Positions 38,712 to 51,031 of a stretch of DNA of 64,000 nt are shown piece by piece. How positions within the stretch are numbered: position 1 is the stretch's first letter; every line of letters starts with the position of its first letter. The notes under the pieces are model-generated. The model searched no databases. It worked only from the letters and a program-made list of their open reading frames with translations, and was not told where the DNA came from. Source of the DNA: Bombus terrestris (taxonomy: Eukaryota > Arthropoda > Insecta > Hymenoptera > Apidae); contig NC_063269.1 in NCBI RefSeq assembly GCF_910591885.1, positions 5,518,001-5,582,000 on the forward strand, read 5' to 3'. Position numbers and translations under genes: made by a program.

Positions 38712-39882
38712 AACGTGTATCCCCGGCCGAATTTTCGTTCGTTACTTTCGAAACATGGCACCGCAATCGCGTCGATCGACGATCGACCGGCACATCGATC
38801 GCTGCCGCTCGTAGAGATCGCCGAGACATCGACTAGATCGAGCGACTAGAGGGCGAAGCTTTTCCTCCAAGGTAAGTCGAGTATTTCGCATTGCATATAA
38901 AACCGAGAAAGAAAACGGGCCGCGGTGTAAAACGGTTGGAACGCGTGCTCGTGAAGAGTGGTGAATGCCGGGGGCCCCAGACCGAGAGGAAATCGACGAA
39001 ACACGGAGACGTTAGGAGGCCTCGTATATTATCGCGTCGTGTAGAACATAGGCTTTTAGCTGTAATTCGACCTTGTACACGGGAGAGGTCGTGCAAGCAA
39101 TAAACAACCGGTGTCTACATCTCCTATAAAATAGTTTTACGAGCCGACTGGAGAGAGGAATTTCGCATAACCATAAAGTCGGAAAGGAGGCTCGCGCCGT
39201 ATCGCGACACGCTCGCCACGTTTCGGCGATAGCGGAAGCCATAAACTCCGTGAATAGAAATCTTTTTTCCCTTGACAAGCACTCGTCCGTCCGTCTCATT
39301 CGTCGATGGGGTCGTGTTCGTTCGTGGGACGCGAAGATTAACGCGTCTGCTATTGTATCGCGCGACGCTCGGTTCGTTCCCTCGATCCGGGCCTCTGGCT
39401 CCGCAACGACGACAATGGATACGGCTTCTAAATTATGAAATTTACACGTACGTACGAATTTGGTTGTTCTTTCGTGGGAAGAAAAAAGGAAGAAATAGGT
39501 GGGATCGTCGGCGTGGAAGAGCGAAGAGCGTCGATGGACTTGAACGGGGGGCGAAGGATAAACAAGGAAAGGGTGAACAAGGGCGAGCCGGTGAACGAGA
39601 ATCGAGGGTCCTCGAGGCCGAGAAAACTCGTTGGCAGGGGTTAAGTAAAAAATTTAGGATCGCGCTTACACCCTTCAATTTAATACGTGACGCGGCAGAG
39701 AGGAACAGTGAGATACGTGCGTGCGCGCGCGAGAAGAGGCCGCGTAAAGGTCTCTTAATAGAGAGGTCGACCTCCGAAGGGTAGGAAGGTGGTGAGCTGC
39801 AATTAGCCCCACCAGACCGAACGACCGGGCCGACTCGACTCGATTAGCCCATGGCCAGGAGATTGGTCTGCTTTGAGCCGAC

Positions 39883-39891
39883 TGGGTGGTC
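39883..39891 (+). promoter_or_regulatory. Candidate Ci/Gli binding site
   Basis: Exact TGGGTGGTC, the Gli/Cubitus interruptus consensus, 1.5 kb past the Wnt6 stop. Hedgehog signalling through Ci activates wingless in Drosophila segments. Binding here is untested. Confidence 0.3.
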
Positions 39892-42286
39892 TAACCAGGG
39901 TAATTTTCGGCTGCCGTCGACGTTCCCCTTTGAGGGAAAAATGGCCCCTCGAAATTGGTCCCGGAGTAACCGCGCGCGCACCTCGTGCCAGAGACCCGCT
40001 GCTCGCTCTGCAACGCGCCATTTTAGTTTCTCCCGTTGCTCACGGCCGAGAGATCTTCCGGTGGTAATTCAATTTCGCTCGACATCCGCCGATCCGGCCC
40101 GGTTATTACGGCCTAATGAAAACATCGGCATCGCGGAGCATATACCCGCACGGCCGGACGCGATGCTCGATTTACCGATTACCGCGTTCACGCGTTTATT
40201 TATTTTTCTCGTCGCCTCGCGCGCGAGCCTCTAACGATGGTTGTACGTTGCTCGATTTTTTGATACGTGGAAGACGTCGGTGAACGAGCGGTAATGCGGC
40301 GGTTGCTCGTTACGAAGGCTCGTAAAGCGGAAGGAAAAATGACGGGACGTAACGATTGAATGGACACTGGCGCGCGAGCGAACGAACGAGCTGAACTCTC
40401 CCACGAAGAACGATCGTTCGGCAACGTTCTTGGAACGATTAGACGCGGAACAATGGGGTCCGCGGAACGCACGTGGGTCGTGACGCGCGACAAAACCGCA
40501 AAACGCGACCGTGATTAATCGTCCTGCTCGCCTTCCAGAGAGGGAGAACCGAGTGCCGTGCGCCGGCAACGCGCCGTCGCTCCTTCTCCTCTTCTTTTTC
40601 TTCTCTTCTCTTCGTCGTGCTTTTCGCTTCCCGCTTCTCGTCGTGGTCCTGCCAGTTCGCGCGTTTCTCCGTTCGCCTCGTCGCCTTCGAACCACAGCGA
40701 AGAAAGCTGCGACGATAAGGCCCTGGTCGATAACCGGATGGTTCGTCGAAAGTTACAGGTCGAAGATCGTTCGCGACACGCGTTCGTCGAGCTTTTTTCA
40801 CCGAGTCTGGAGAAACGTTGGCACTCGGGGGAAGAAGCGGCCGAACGAATCGGAAAAGACGAAGAAGCAGGAGAGAAACCGAGGAGGGAGGAAATTGTGG
40901 AAGCAGGTCCTCGTACGCGTTAGACGGTGCAAGTTGCAAGTGTACAGGGGCAAGACATCGAGGCGCCGGAGGTGGTCGGTCGTTCGAGCCGGCCGCGCTG
41001 GTCCGACGCCAATATTAATTAAACGATCCCATAAGCGCCTAACAAACTGGCTGTACGTTAGGCGGTTTATTGGGGTCCCCGAGCAGGACGTTAAAATGTT
41101 CCAATCTTAATTAGGTAGGTGTTTACAGGAGGATAATTCCACGGGCTTTAAGCCGGTGCACCGTTTACCGTTTCTACCGAACGCGGGCCACCGGCCGCGA
41201 CGACTCTCTTCTTCCTCCTCCTTCGAGATATTCTTTCAAAAGATATTTCTCGTCTACCTCGCGTGCTCTCTTCTCCAACCATCTCTCGAAGGACGAAGGA
41301 CCGTGCCACGAGGTAGGTGGAAGAGGTCGTTGAAATCTTTACGGTTCTTCCAGCTTCTTGGAATTTCTTCGACCCCCTCTCCGTTCGTTCTCCGCATCCC
41401 TTTGCTCTTTCTCTCTCATTCTCTCCCCCTGACACACTGGTCTTGCGTAATTAGCCACGCGTTTCTCTTTTTTTCTACTGAAAGGGCAAGCGCTAAGATG
41501 GTCGGGAGAAGCTAGCAATTTTCGCTCGGAATGCGCTCCGGATAAGCTTTCATCGTTCTTCACCTCCTCCTCCTCGTCGTTCTCGCGGTACGACGTTCGT
41601 TTAATTTCGTTGCTCGTATTGTTCGATTTTCACCAGACCTCGGAAGCACGGTCACGAGTTGCGCTCCAGCGCTAATTCGCATCGATTCGAGAAACATTTA
41701 GAAGCGGTTAGCGTTCGCTGTACGCTGTCTTCCGCGTTCCTCCGAGGAACGAACTTCGGTCGTGTTCTCTGCCGATGCCTCGACCATAGCAATAGCACTC
41801 GTTCGACGTCGTCTCTCTGCCGTTTCAAAGTTAAAACGAAAGCGGAAAATCGCGGTTCTCGGGCGGCGACGGGCCGCGGGCGCTCTCCGTTCCTCGATCC
41901 TTATCGCGCAAGATCGAAGCGCGGTTGCGATTCGATCCGCGCTCGAGATTTAAGCGAATCGCGGAAAATCGGTTAAGCCGAACAGCGTTTCGGCGATAGC
42001 CACGTAGGAACGGGAGGAGGGAAGAAAATTACGATCGCGAGGAACGCGTAATTTTCCCTTGGCTCGAGTCGAGAACCGTGTCGTAATTATCGGTCGCATA
42101 ATATCCGAGAATTTATTCGAAAGAATTTTTCTCCGACCAGGAGGAATTTCGCTTTATCGTTGCGGCGTTATCGCGGGTGCCACAGCTACCAGGCCTAAGC
42201 TCGTTCCAAACCCGTAAGAAAATCACCTGCATCGTTTCGTCATTCGTCCCCTTCTCTCGATAATTTTACTTTTCCTTCTCTTCGCC

Positions 42287-42295
42287 GACCACCCA
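42287..42295 (-). promoter_or_regulatory. Candidate Ci/Gli binding site
   Basis: Exact TGGGTGGTC on the minus strand (GACCACCCA on plus), in the Wnt6-wingless interval. It is one of three exact matches in the window. Confidence 0.3.
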
Positions 42296-45200
42296 TACAA
42301 CGATCGAGCGTGCGTCGCTCGCGATCCAATTTCGTTGTTTGGTTTTCCATAAAATCTTTCTGACGACAGGGAAATCGCTTCTAGGACGACGAACGAGCCC
42401 GCGAAGTTGAGTCTCGCGTCCGAGATTCGGCGAATCCAGTGAAAATCACAAGCAGGTCGCGAAGAGGAGAGACGGAACGAGGAACGAGCTGTACCGTGCA
42501 GGGGCAGAGACAGAGCGGCAGCGGGACGATAAATATCTCTGTGAGGTCGCGTTGCGAACACACGACATTGTGGGCAATGGTCGTAAAGCGACGTGTTGCC
42601 GAGCCCTCTCGGCCCTCGGTTCTCTCCTCCCTGTCCGAGCTCCGCTCTGTGTTTCCGATGCCAGATTATACGTGCTGGACCGTGGCACCGACAACTTCAT
42701 CCGCGGGGCGCCTCTGATTTATCCTTATTAATAAAACTTTAAAGTGCTGTTAACATGTGCCGGAGGGTTGCGGTGACGGCGAACGCGCCGCAGAAACCGA
42801 GAGAGACCGACCGGGAGGTTGGGACGACGAAAAAGGAAGGAACGGCTCATGACCGGGCAAGTATTGCGCTTCCTCCAATCTCCGTAGGCGGTCAGACTTT
42901 CGTCATGCTTTCGTCCAATTCGACTACTATTTTACGTACCAGTCGATATCGCGTGAAACATTACACGTTTCAGTTCTATTCTATCAGACAGAAGAATAAA
43001 CTCGAACGTTACCGACGATCAAATCGGATAGAATTCTTCACGAAACTCCGGGAGTTGTCCTCTCGTCTACAAGACGAATAGTCTTCGATCCAAGAGAAAC
43101 TGCAGCGAATCGTCGTGAGAAAAGCAGAGAAAACGCGCCGTAAATGCAAAGAGCGTAGTAAGACGTTGCGAGCGAGGAAGCTCGAGAAACGGTCGAAAGT
43201 TTCTCTGGCAAGCTGGTGCACGCATGGGCGCACAGCGGGGAGCTTGGGACTGCGAGAGTCATGGCTCGCGGGACAAGGGGACGGGATGGGGTGGTGGAGG
43301 GTCCCGAGGAACCGAGCAGCGCCTCGACGAGATATCAGGCATTATTAAAAGTACATAAACACCGCGAGGTAAAACGCGAATTATGACCGTGGCTGGCTGT
43401 GAATTAAGAAGGGGCGACGATGGAACGATGAGAGTACGAGATAAAGAGTCATCGCGGACTTGCGCCTCGCTATCGTGTAGCCTCCTGCGTTACAACCATC
43501 CTATTTCCTTTTCTCTCCGATCCTTCTTTTCTTTCGCTTATCTGCTTACGCGATAATCGCTTTTATCTGAGGAAAAGCAAACTCGGAAATGACCGGAGAT
43601 TATTTGCTTGGGTCTGCCTTTTCAGAACGTAGGTACATCGGAAAGAAGACCGATCTCGCGTCTAGGTTCGCGCTGGCGAGAGTAGAAGACGATCGCGATC
43701 GCTGAGGAATCAGTTGAAACGGAGATAATACCGCGATCGAGGGCTTTCTCTTCCGTTCTTTTCCGTTCTCTTCCGTTACGTAAACCAGTGTGCGTCAGAA
43801 GAGAAGCGGTAAACCTATCAGCCGACGATGAAACGACTGCCTCCCGTTTTCACCTCGCAGCGTAGCAGTCGAAAGATCGGATCGCGACTCGCGAGACGCG
43901 CCGATCGACCGACTGACGAAGGGGACGCGGATCGACGAGGTAACGAGAGGCGACGTCTGGGAGTTTTCGGACAGCGGGATACGAGGGATGCCTGATCCCC
44001 TAATGAAGCCGTTTTCGTGGACGGACCCACCGTTGTCCCGTGGGTGGGAGCGAGAATCGTTCCTTTATCGCGAACGGTCGATCTGAGATCGACGTTTCGA
44101 CTTTGTATATCCGCACGATCGGCCATCGATCGACGATCCAACTCCAACGTAATTCAACGATCTCCCGTCGTCCGCGGACCTCCTCGATCGTTCGCTGCTT
44201 CACCGTTGCCGATGCCCTGCCGCGTTTACGATTTCGGTCTCGTTTCTCTTTCGTTTTCGCGATCGACCGATCGCCGATTCGGCGGAATTATCGCCGCGCG
44301 TTGCAAATTCGGAAAAGCAATATACGAGAAAAAACAGAGTCGTCGGCTCGTTGATAGCGCACCATTTTTCTCGGTCTGAAGTCGTCGGTTCGGTTATGAA
44401 AATGCACGCAGAACGAAGCGGCGTGTCTCGTGCTTGTCCTCGTGGCTTTTGGCTCATGTCGCGCGTCCACCCACGATCGGGAGGATATGGATGCGAGCAG
44501 TTAGTCGAGGGGACGAGCCGCGACGCGGTTGAATCATCGCGAGCACCGAAACCGTGCATCGTTGCTCTATCGCTTTGCGTCAGCGAGAACCGAACGTTGC
44601 TTCCGATTTATCGAAAAACACGAAGTAACGGAGAAAAGGAGAACGGTGGTAGGTTAGCGCGCAGGTGCGCTTGGCTTGATGGGTCTAGCTCGAAAGGCTA
44701 GAAAACGTTTATTACGCTACGACCGGTGAAAACGGTCCCTCCTCCGAACGCGTCGGTCCCATCTCATAAACGATCCGTTTTACGATCCCAACGGTGGTTT
44801 TCGCTGCACTTTTTGCCCGTTGCGAGCTGCCTTAAAGCTTACCTACCGATCATGAGGGCGAACAGAGCGGTCAGAGAGGCTACTCTCTCTTCGTCCCTCC
44901 TACCCGATGGAACACCTACCGCGATAATTACGTGACATTTTGTTTTGCGACCGCAGGGGATTTTTTCCTCGCCTCCGTTCCGACCTCGCGCGTCTCTTCG
45001 AAACGCCGAACTCGTTGCCTCTCGGCTGACCAGCTCGCTTTCTCTTTCTCTCTACGTTGGTTGAGCGACGCGCGGCTATCTGTTCGGCCGTTTTAATTTC
45101 GGCTATTACCTTTAAATTATCCGGGCCGCCGACGAGTAGCCTAATTTTTATCGTCGCCAGTTGGGAAAAAATTTTATCGCCCCGCGCAGGCCGCTCTCCG

Positions 45201-45884
45201 CGTCGAACGGTGCGAGAGGCGAGAGGCGAGCGGCGGACGTGGGACGCGCGAGTCGATCGTGGTGCGGCGGAGGTCGGAGATCGAGGGCCGACGGCAACGT
45301 TCCGTCGATTAACCTCGAATTATCGTCGCCGATTCGTAATTACCGGGAAATAACTCAATAAGGGGCCGGTGGAATACGTGGCGCGGGCCATCGATAAAAT
45401 ATCAATTTCGATAATGGCCGGTGGGTCGGTGGATCTCTCGCGCGAGCAACGAAATCGAGAGGGAGAGAACGGTCGAGAGAGGCGCGAGAAGAGGAGAGGA
45501 GAGGACGATTTTGACGCCTCTCCTTCGCGGCAGCCTTACAGTGTAATTACGAGGCTCGCGGAACGCCGCGGTGGGTCCAACGGGGTCCTTCGACCCCCTT
45601 TCCTCTTTCTTCCTCTCGCCCGTTCATTCTCTCTCCTTCGTTCGCTCGATTCGGTTCGCCCTCGTAGCTCGGATCTTTTCCCGAGTCCATTCGCCTTTTT
45701 CCACCCTTAGAGCGATCCCGCTTTCTCCCGTAGGATAATTTCACGCGGAGCAACGCTCGCGGATAACGATTTCGCTCGCGAATACCCGGCAGGAGTCGTT
45801 TGTACGTTTTCTGGAACGAGGACAAAGAGACACGATAACCCGTAGTCACCGATCCCAGCGGTGTATACTAATTTACCAGGAATC

Positions 45885-45975
45885 CCTCTTCCTCTTCTTC
45901 TTCTTCTCTTTCCTCCTCTCTGTCTTCCTCCACCTCTCCTTCTTCCGTTACCGCTGCTGTTGCTGCTGCTGCTAC
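45885..45975. repeat. CTT then GCT trinucleotide-rich tract
   Basis: Pyrimidine-rich CTT/CTC units followed by about five GCT units near 45955-45972. Confidence 0.75.
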
Positions 45976-48900
45976 CTTCCCTTCTTCTCGTTCGTCGAAC
46001 GTTGGACAGAAGAATGAGTCGAGTCCTCGGATGACCAGGTGGTCCCCTGTTTGCGCGTACACACCCGAGTGCTCTCGACTTTTTCCCTCGCTTCGTCTTC
46101 GCTCCCGATGATCTCGACGTCGAATCGCTTTAGCTAAATAAACCCGATCTCCGGCTCGTTGTCCTCCCCCCTGCCTCCCGCCACCCGCTCTCTCTGTTCG
46201 CGTTAGCCGCGGGTATATCCGCTCGGTCGTGGCGGATCGATCGTAAAAACGTGTGTATCGTGGAATCGGGAGCGGATCGGGGGCCACCGCGACCGAAGGG
46301 GCGGGGACCGACCTTTCGTTTTGACGCCTGAACGGATTCTGCTCGACTGCTCCCAAGATATTTCCAATATCGTAAAACCATTAATTACCGAGTGGACCCG
46401 GTGTCGGTGTATCGGTTCGCTCTGCCTCCGAACCTTCTCTCCTTCTCCTCCTCTTTCCCCCCCTCCCGCCAACCCTCCTCCTGCGCCCCTCGTGCCTCCG
46501 GTGTCGGTCGACTACTTAGGTGGCCGTCGCTGACCGGATGATGTATTTCGGCGTTTTTGCTCGACATTAATAATAACGTCTCTCGATCCCGGCCAGTCGC
46601 TTCTCCCGTGAAAGGACCTCTTTCTTCATCCAGGTTCATTACCGATCCCGCTTTCCGTTCTCGGCGCTCGATTTTCTTCTCGATCTTTCTCGCCGTAGCT
46701 CGACCGACTCCGCCGATTAATCGTCCCGCTCGCGATACACCGCGCGTGATCCACGCGAGCCTCTCCAACCATGGGGAATGGTACCGCTCGCGTCAATTCG
46801 TCACGGTACTCTTACGCGATTCTTTGCACTCGCACGGTCGCCGGACAACGGTCTCGACCTTCGTGCGAAACGGGAATGTCGATGGAAAAGAACGAAGAAG
46901 GCTAGATACTAGAAGGCCGAAACGTACGCGTCCCGCGAATTCCAGCTCGATACCGAGCAACTTCTTGAATCTCGTAGCGAGCAACAGGGAGAGGTAGGGG
47001 AACGCAGGGAGAGATAAAGCTAGATAGGATAGGAATCTGGTTGTCGATGAACGCGTCTGAACACGGTGTACGGGGAATCGCGATCTCGTGCTTTCGTTCC
47101 CACAGTCGGCAGGGACGTGGATTCCGAAGGAGATTCCCTTTGCTCGTTCCGCGGAAGACGGCCAAAGACGGCAAAGGGAGCAGCGGAGGCCGCGGGGGCA
47201 GGGGCGTATGCGAGCGGACGCGCGCTCGCGCGAGCCAATTCGGCCGAACGGGAACAGGAACGAAAAGAGGTGGAGAGAGTATCGGCCGAGTCCTATAACA
47301 CGCCAAAACACCGATAATTCGACCGTGTGGTCCCGAACGTCAGCCGATATTCTTTCCCACGAATGGCCCTCGGAAAGGACGACCAGATCCACAGGGCCCG
47401 CCAAAAGGGATTCCTGCCATTCCGGCAGCCTATGCTCCGGCAAACGCGTTCACGACCCACCTTCTTCCCAATCGCAAAAACGATAAATTAGTTGATTTAC
47501 TCGCCCGTTTTTTATCGGAAATAATTCCTCCCGAGGACGAGATCTCGCCGGAGTGGAAGATTAGGGCAACAGGAAGCACGCCGGACTTCTTCGTCTTCTC
47601 CTCTTTCTCCTTCCACCGTTTTCTTTTTATTCCTCCACTCTCGTCGTTTCCTTCCTCCACCTTCGTCCTCGTAATCGTTTACTTTAAACCTCTCAGCCGG
47701 CCTCTTTTTACTCGGATCCTTCTGTTTGTTTCTCCTCTTCCGCCGCTCGAAATTACCGATCTTTTCTCGTTGTAATTTTATTAACGAACGACCCATCGCG
47801 AGCTGTCTCACCAGATAAACTTGCAAAGAAAAAACTACGGTGAACGAAGAGATAGAGAAAAATGGTGAGAAGGGAGAAAGGAAACCCGAAGGGTTACGAG
47901 AAGCCGGGCAGAATGATAAAATCGGTGCAGGAAGGCGGGCGAAACGGCACGCGGCGCGTCGTGGCCGATCACACGCGCGTGGCATCCCTGATGGGGTCCT
48001 GTACACGGTGTGACGCGAGCCCGTGTCTCTCGGGGGCCCTCGATTGTCAACCTCGTGGACCGAATTTCGTATTCGTCCGGCATAATGAGCCTCTCCCGCT
48101 GAAGACGAATCTTCCCGCGAAACCGTGAGACACCGTAAAGTCTCGTTCATCCGCTCGTTCGGTATTTTTCTCGGGGTCTTGAATCCCCACGTTAAACGGT
48201 ATATACCGCCGATCGTGGTAGCTTCCTCCTTTCGACTTCGATCGACTCCAACGATTCGTCCGATCCAAACAAATCAAAGTTAGACCGGAGAACGCGTAAC
48301 GCGGCCAAAAGTTCCGCGAGAACGAGATCGACCCGCGGTTCTCGAGCATCTGTCGACGAGCAGACAGAGTCTCGCAGAGATCCTTGGGAGATTTAGTTCA
48401 GCAGGATCCTTGGAAGATTCCGGAACGAGCCGCACGCGTGACGGTATGCGTAATAATAGTAAAACCGAATGAATCCACCTTCGCGTCCGGTATATCTCAG
48501 TGGTTTTCGGGCTTCTTGGAGCCGTTTCGTCGACGACGACGACGAGGTTGGACGGGGAGCGTAACGAGGGGCAGGGGACAGAGAGTAGCATCAACACAGC
48601 AGCGGGTAAAAAGGCTGGCTGGCGAGGCAGACGGTCGCGCTGCCGGTGCTCGAGTGACCGTGATGGAGACGAGGGGGTGGCCGGTCGAGATCAAAGGCAC
48701 CGCCGTGAGAAGTGGCCCGGCTGCTCGAGATTCTTGTCTGCCGGGATGGTGGGAGCCCCTCACGCGGCAAGAATTTGTTTCAGTATCGCGGCGAACCTAC
48801 CCTTCCTGGTGCCACCTAATTCCATCGTGCGCGCTGCCGCACGATCGCGGACCGTTGCGCGCGACTCGGTTCGCGGGAGGAAACGGCCGGGTCACGCGGT

Positions 48901-49567
48901 CCTTGCGAATCGATCGGCCGATCGAGGACCGACGTACGTTCGCCGGAGCTCTCGATCGTGCTCGATCGACGCGCGGACTCTTTCGGAATGCGCTTACAAG
49001 TGGAAATACCGATCGTTAGGAAAGAACGGGGACGGGAGCGGCGGAGACGACGAAGGAGGCTGGATACGGGTCGCGGAGAGAAAGGGACCAGGAGGAGGCA
49101 GGGGCGGCGGGAGTGTCGGAACCATTAGCGCGGATGCCTGTTCGTATGCGGTCAGAATCCTTTTATCCCGTACGGAGATTCCTGCGGGATTCCTTCGTTC
49201 GTTATCATCGCGTGCAGCGCGCGGCCAAGGAGAAACGAAACAAGGTAGAGACGTAGGAGGAAGGAACGCGATGGGAAACGGTCGTTCGTGAGGAAGGGAA
49301 GCGGGAGAGTGTCGAACCAGTCCTCTCGGAGGCACGGGCCTCCCACGATATTCGCCCGGTGAGGAGTTATGAAGTCGTCCAGCCGGAGAACCAGTTGGCT
49401 ATATTTCGCGAGGATAGGTGCGCGCGGTGGTGCGACGCCATCGAACGACGAGCGTTTCCGCGGAGACGACGTCGTCGTTGGATGGAACGTCGATGACGAC
49501 GCGTCTTAAAAAGTCAGCGTAAGAAAAATAACGCCTGGAAAAATCTTTCAACTCTTTCGTAGTCGTT

Positions 49568-49573
49568 TTTATT
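49568..49573 (-). promoter_or_regulatory. Distal candidate wingless poly(A) signal
   Basis: AATAAA on the minus strand near the end of the AT-rich block. Below it the composition returns to CpG-rich DNA with chance open frames, which fits a transcript end about here. Confidence 0.4.
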
Positions 49574-49782
49574 TCCTCTTCTTATACCTCCATTTTTATA
49601 AATTACAAAGAATCAAGTAAAAAAGTCTACTGTGCGTTACAAGTATCGTAAAAAACCGTTTCTTTGCTCGGGGATAGAGGTCGAGTGGTCTAACACCGGG
49701 CTAATGATTTTTCTAATTCTACGTGACAGCGTCGCGCGAATCCAAAAGTAAGGAGTTAACAGGAAGAGACGTATAAAAATAA

Positions 49783-49788
49783 TTTATT
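49783..49788 (-). promoter_or_regulatory. Candidate wingless poly(A) signal
   Basis: AATAAA on the minus strand, about 690 nt past the wingless stop, inside the AT-rich block. A second copy lies at 49568-49573. Confidence 0.45.
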
Positions 49789-50473
49789 CGCACCTCGCGG
49801 AGCGTGGGCTTCGTCTCAACGGTGTCGACTATTTACAACAGACTTCTCGCGCGACACTTGGACGAACGCGATTTTCAAAAAAATATATATATATTTTTAC
49901 ATCTGTATATAAATTTGTGTATTTTATATACCTATGATCTATGCATATATACAAGTAGGCGATCCGAAGGATCGGAATAAATAACGAGTGTAACGAATCT
50001 CGCGGTCCCGCGTTCTCCCTAAAATTAAGAAGATGCCGCGTGGCGAAGCGATTCGAAGCGAAACGGAGAACAAGAGGGATTATCGTATGTACAATGCAAC
50101 GACAATTCGCCGATTACTACGTCTAACGTGCTAAGATTACGATCGCGATCCGATAACAATTCTTCTCGCCGTCTCAGTCTTTAGTACGCGTCCGTGGAAC
50201 GTCGTAATAAATATACGGCTTAGATCGTTTCGCGTAATACTGGGAGACAAGGAGCAGCAACCCGCTCGTACAGCAGGCTCCGTCGCGCGGCTCGGTCAAC
50301 CTGAACGCGTGAAACTGAACGCAGAGTTGTTCGCGGTAGGATCATCCGTACCATCTCTTCGACAACGTCGATGATCCAGCGATCCACGTGAGACTACGGA
50401 AACGTCCTTCGCCAGGAAGGAGGTAGTCTGTTCGGGAGAAAAGGGACCGAGTATAGAGGAGAGAGAGAAAGGC

Positions 50474-51031
50474 CTAGAGGCACGTGTGTATCGTCTTCTT
50501 GATTCTGCAGAGCTGACACTTGACCTCGCAGCACCAATGGAACGTGCAGGCGCATCTCTCGACGACCGTCACCTCTTGCGTCTTGTAGCCTCTGCCGCAG
50601 CACATCAGGTCGCAGCCGTCGACACCGATACTCGTGTCGTTGCACTGTCTACCGTGAGTGCCGAGAATGCCAAGTTTCGGGTTCTTCTCGCAGAACGGCG
50701 GCGAGGGCTCCAGGTAAACGAGATCCTTCGGACCAGGTGGCTTGTGCTCCGGGTTGTACGGCTTCAGCTGAAAGTTGTACCGGTGTCGACGACCCAGACC
50801 CTCCCGATGACCGTGCACAGAATTACTCGCCGAATTGCTCACGATCGCGTTTCCGTTGCCACGCACCCGATCCGAGTTGCTCACCATAACTCTGGACGCG
50901 CCGTCGAACCGATCCTTCAGGTTATCCCCGACCACGCGAAAATTCGGTAGCCTCATCCAGCAGGTCTTGACGGTGCAGGAGCCCGACATGCCGTGACACT
51001 TGCACTCCTGCCGCATCTCCGAGGACACGTG
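50474..51031 (-). CDS. wg: wingless coding exon 4 and stop
   Basis: Encodes residues 214-398 and the TAG stop at 50476-50474. Contents in order are HVSSEMRQECKCHGMSGSC (lipid-modified Ser229), CWMRLPNFRVVGDNLKDRFD, a Ser/Asn-rich insert, RYNFQLKPYNPEHKPPGPKD, LVYLEPSPPFCEKN, GRQCNDTSIGVDGCDLMCCG and the C-terminal cysteine domain ending IHTCL. The acceptor is GTCGCAG. The insert is compact compared with Drosophila Wg. Confidence 0.97.
   Translation of the reverse strand, partial: HVSSEMRQECKCHGMSGSCTVKTCWMRLPNFRVVGDNLKDRFDGASRVMVSNSDRVRGNGNAIVSNSASNSVHGHREGLGRRHRYNFQLKPYNPEHKPPGPKDLVYLEPSPPFCEKNPKLGILGTHGRQCNDTSIGVDGCDLMCCGRGYKTQEVTVVERCACTFHWCCEVKCQLCRIKKTIHTCL

Larger units (their letters stand above)
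38342..49559. other. Interval between Wnt6 and wingless
   Basis: About 11 kb between the Wnt6 stop and the probable wingless 3' UTR. It includes the Wnt6 3' UTR at the left edge. No further gene was recognised; the open frames are short or low-complexity. Two exact Ci/Gli 9-mers occur (39883-39891 plus, 42287-42295 minus). Repetitive stretches include the CTT/GCT-rich block at 45885-45980. Because both genes end here, the interval could hold enhancers shared by both, which is an inference. Confidence 0.55.
49560..50473 (-). other. Probable wingless 3' UTR
   Basis: This stretch directly follows the wingless stop codon. It is AT-rich and almost free of long open frames, unlike nearly all the rest of the window. 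Minus-strand AATAAA signals lie at 49788-49783 and 49573-49568, giving 3' UTRs of about 690 or 905 nt. It includes an AT-rich core at about 49870-49955 with a UGUANAUA-type (Pumilio-like) motif at 49953-49946. UTR extent is inferred from composition and signals only. Confidence 0.55.
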
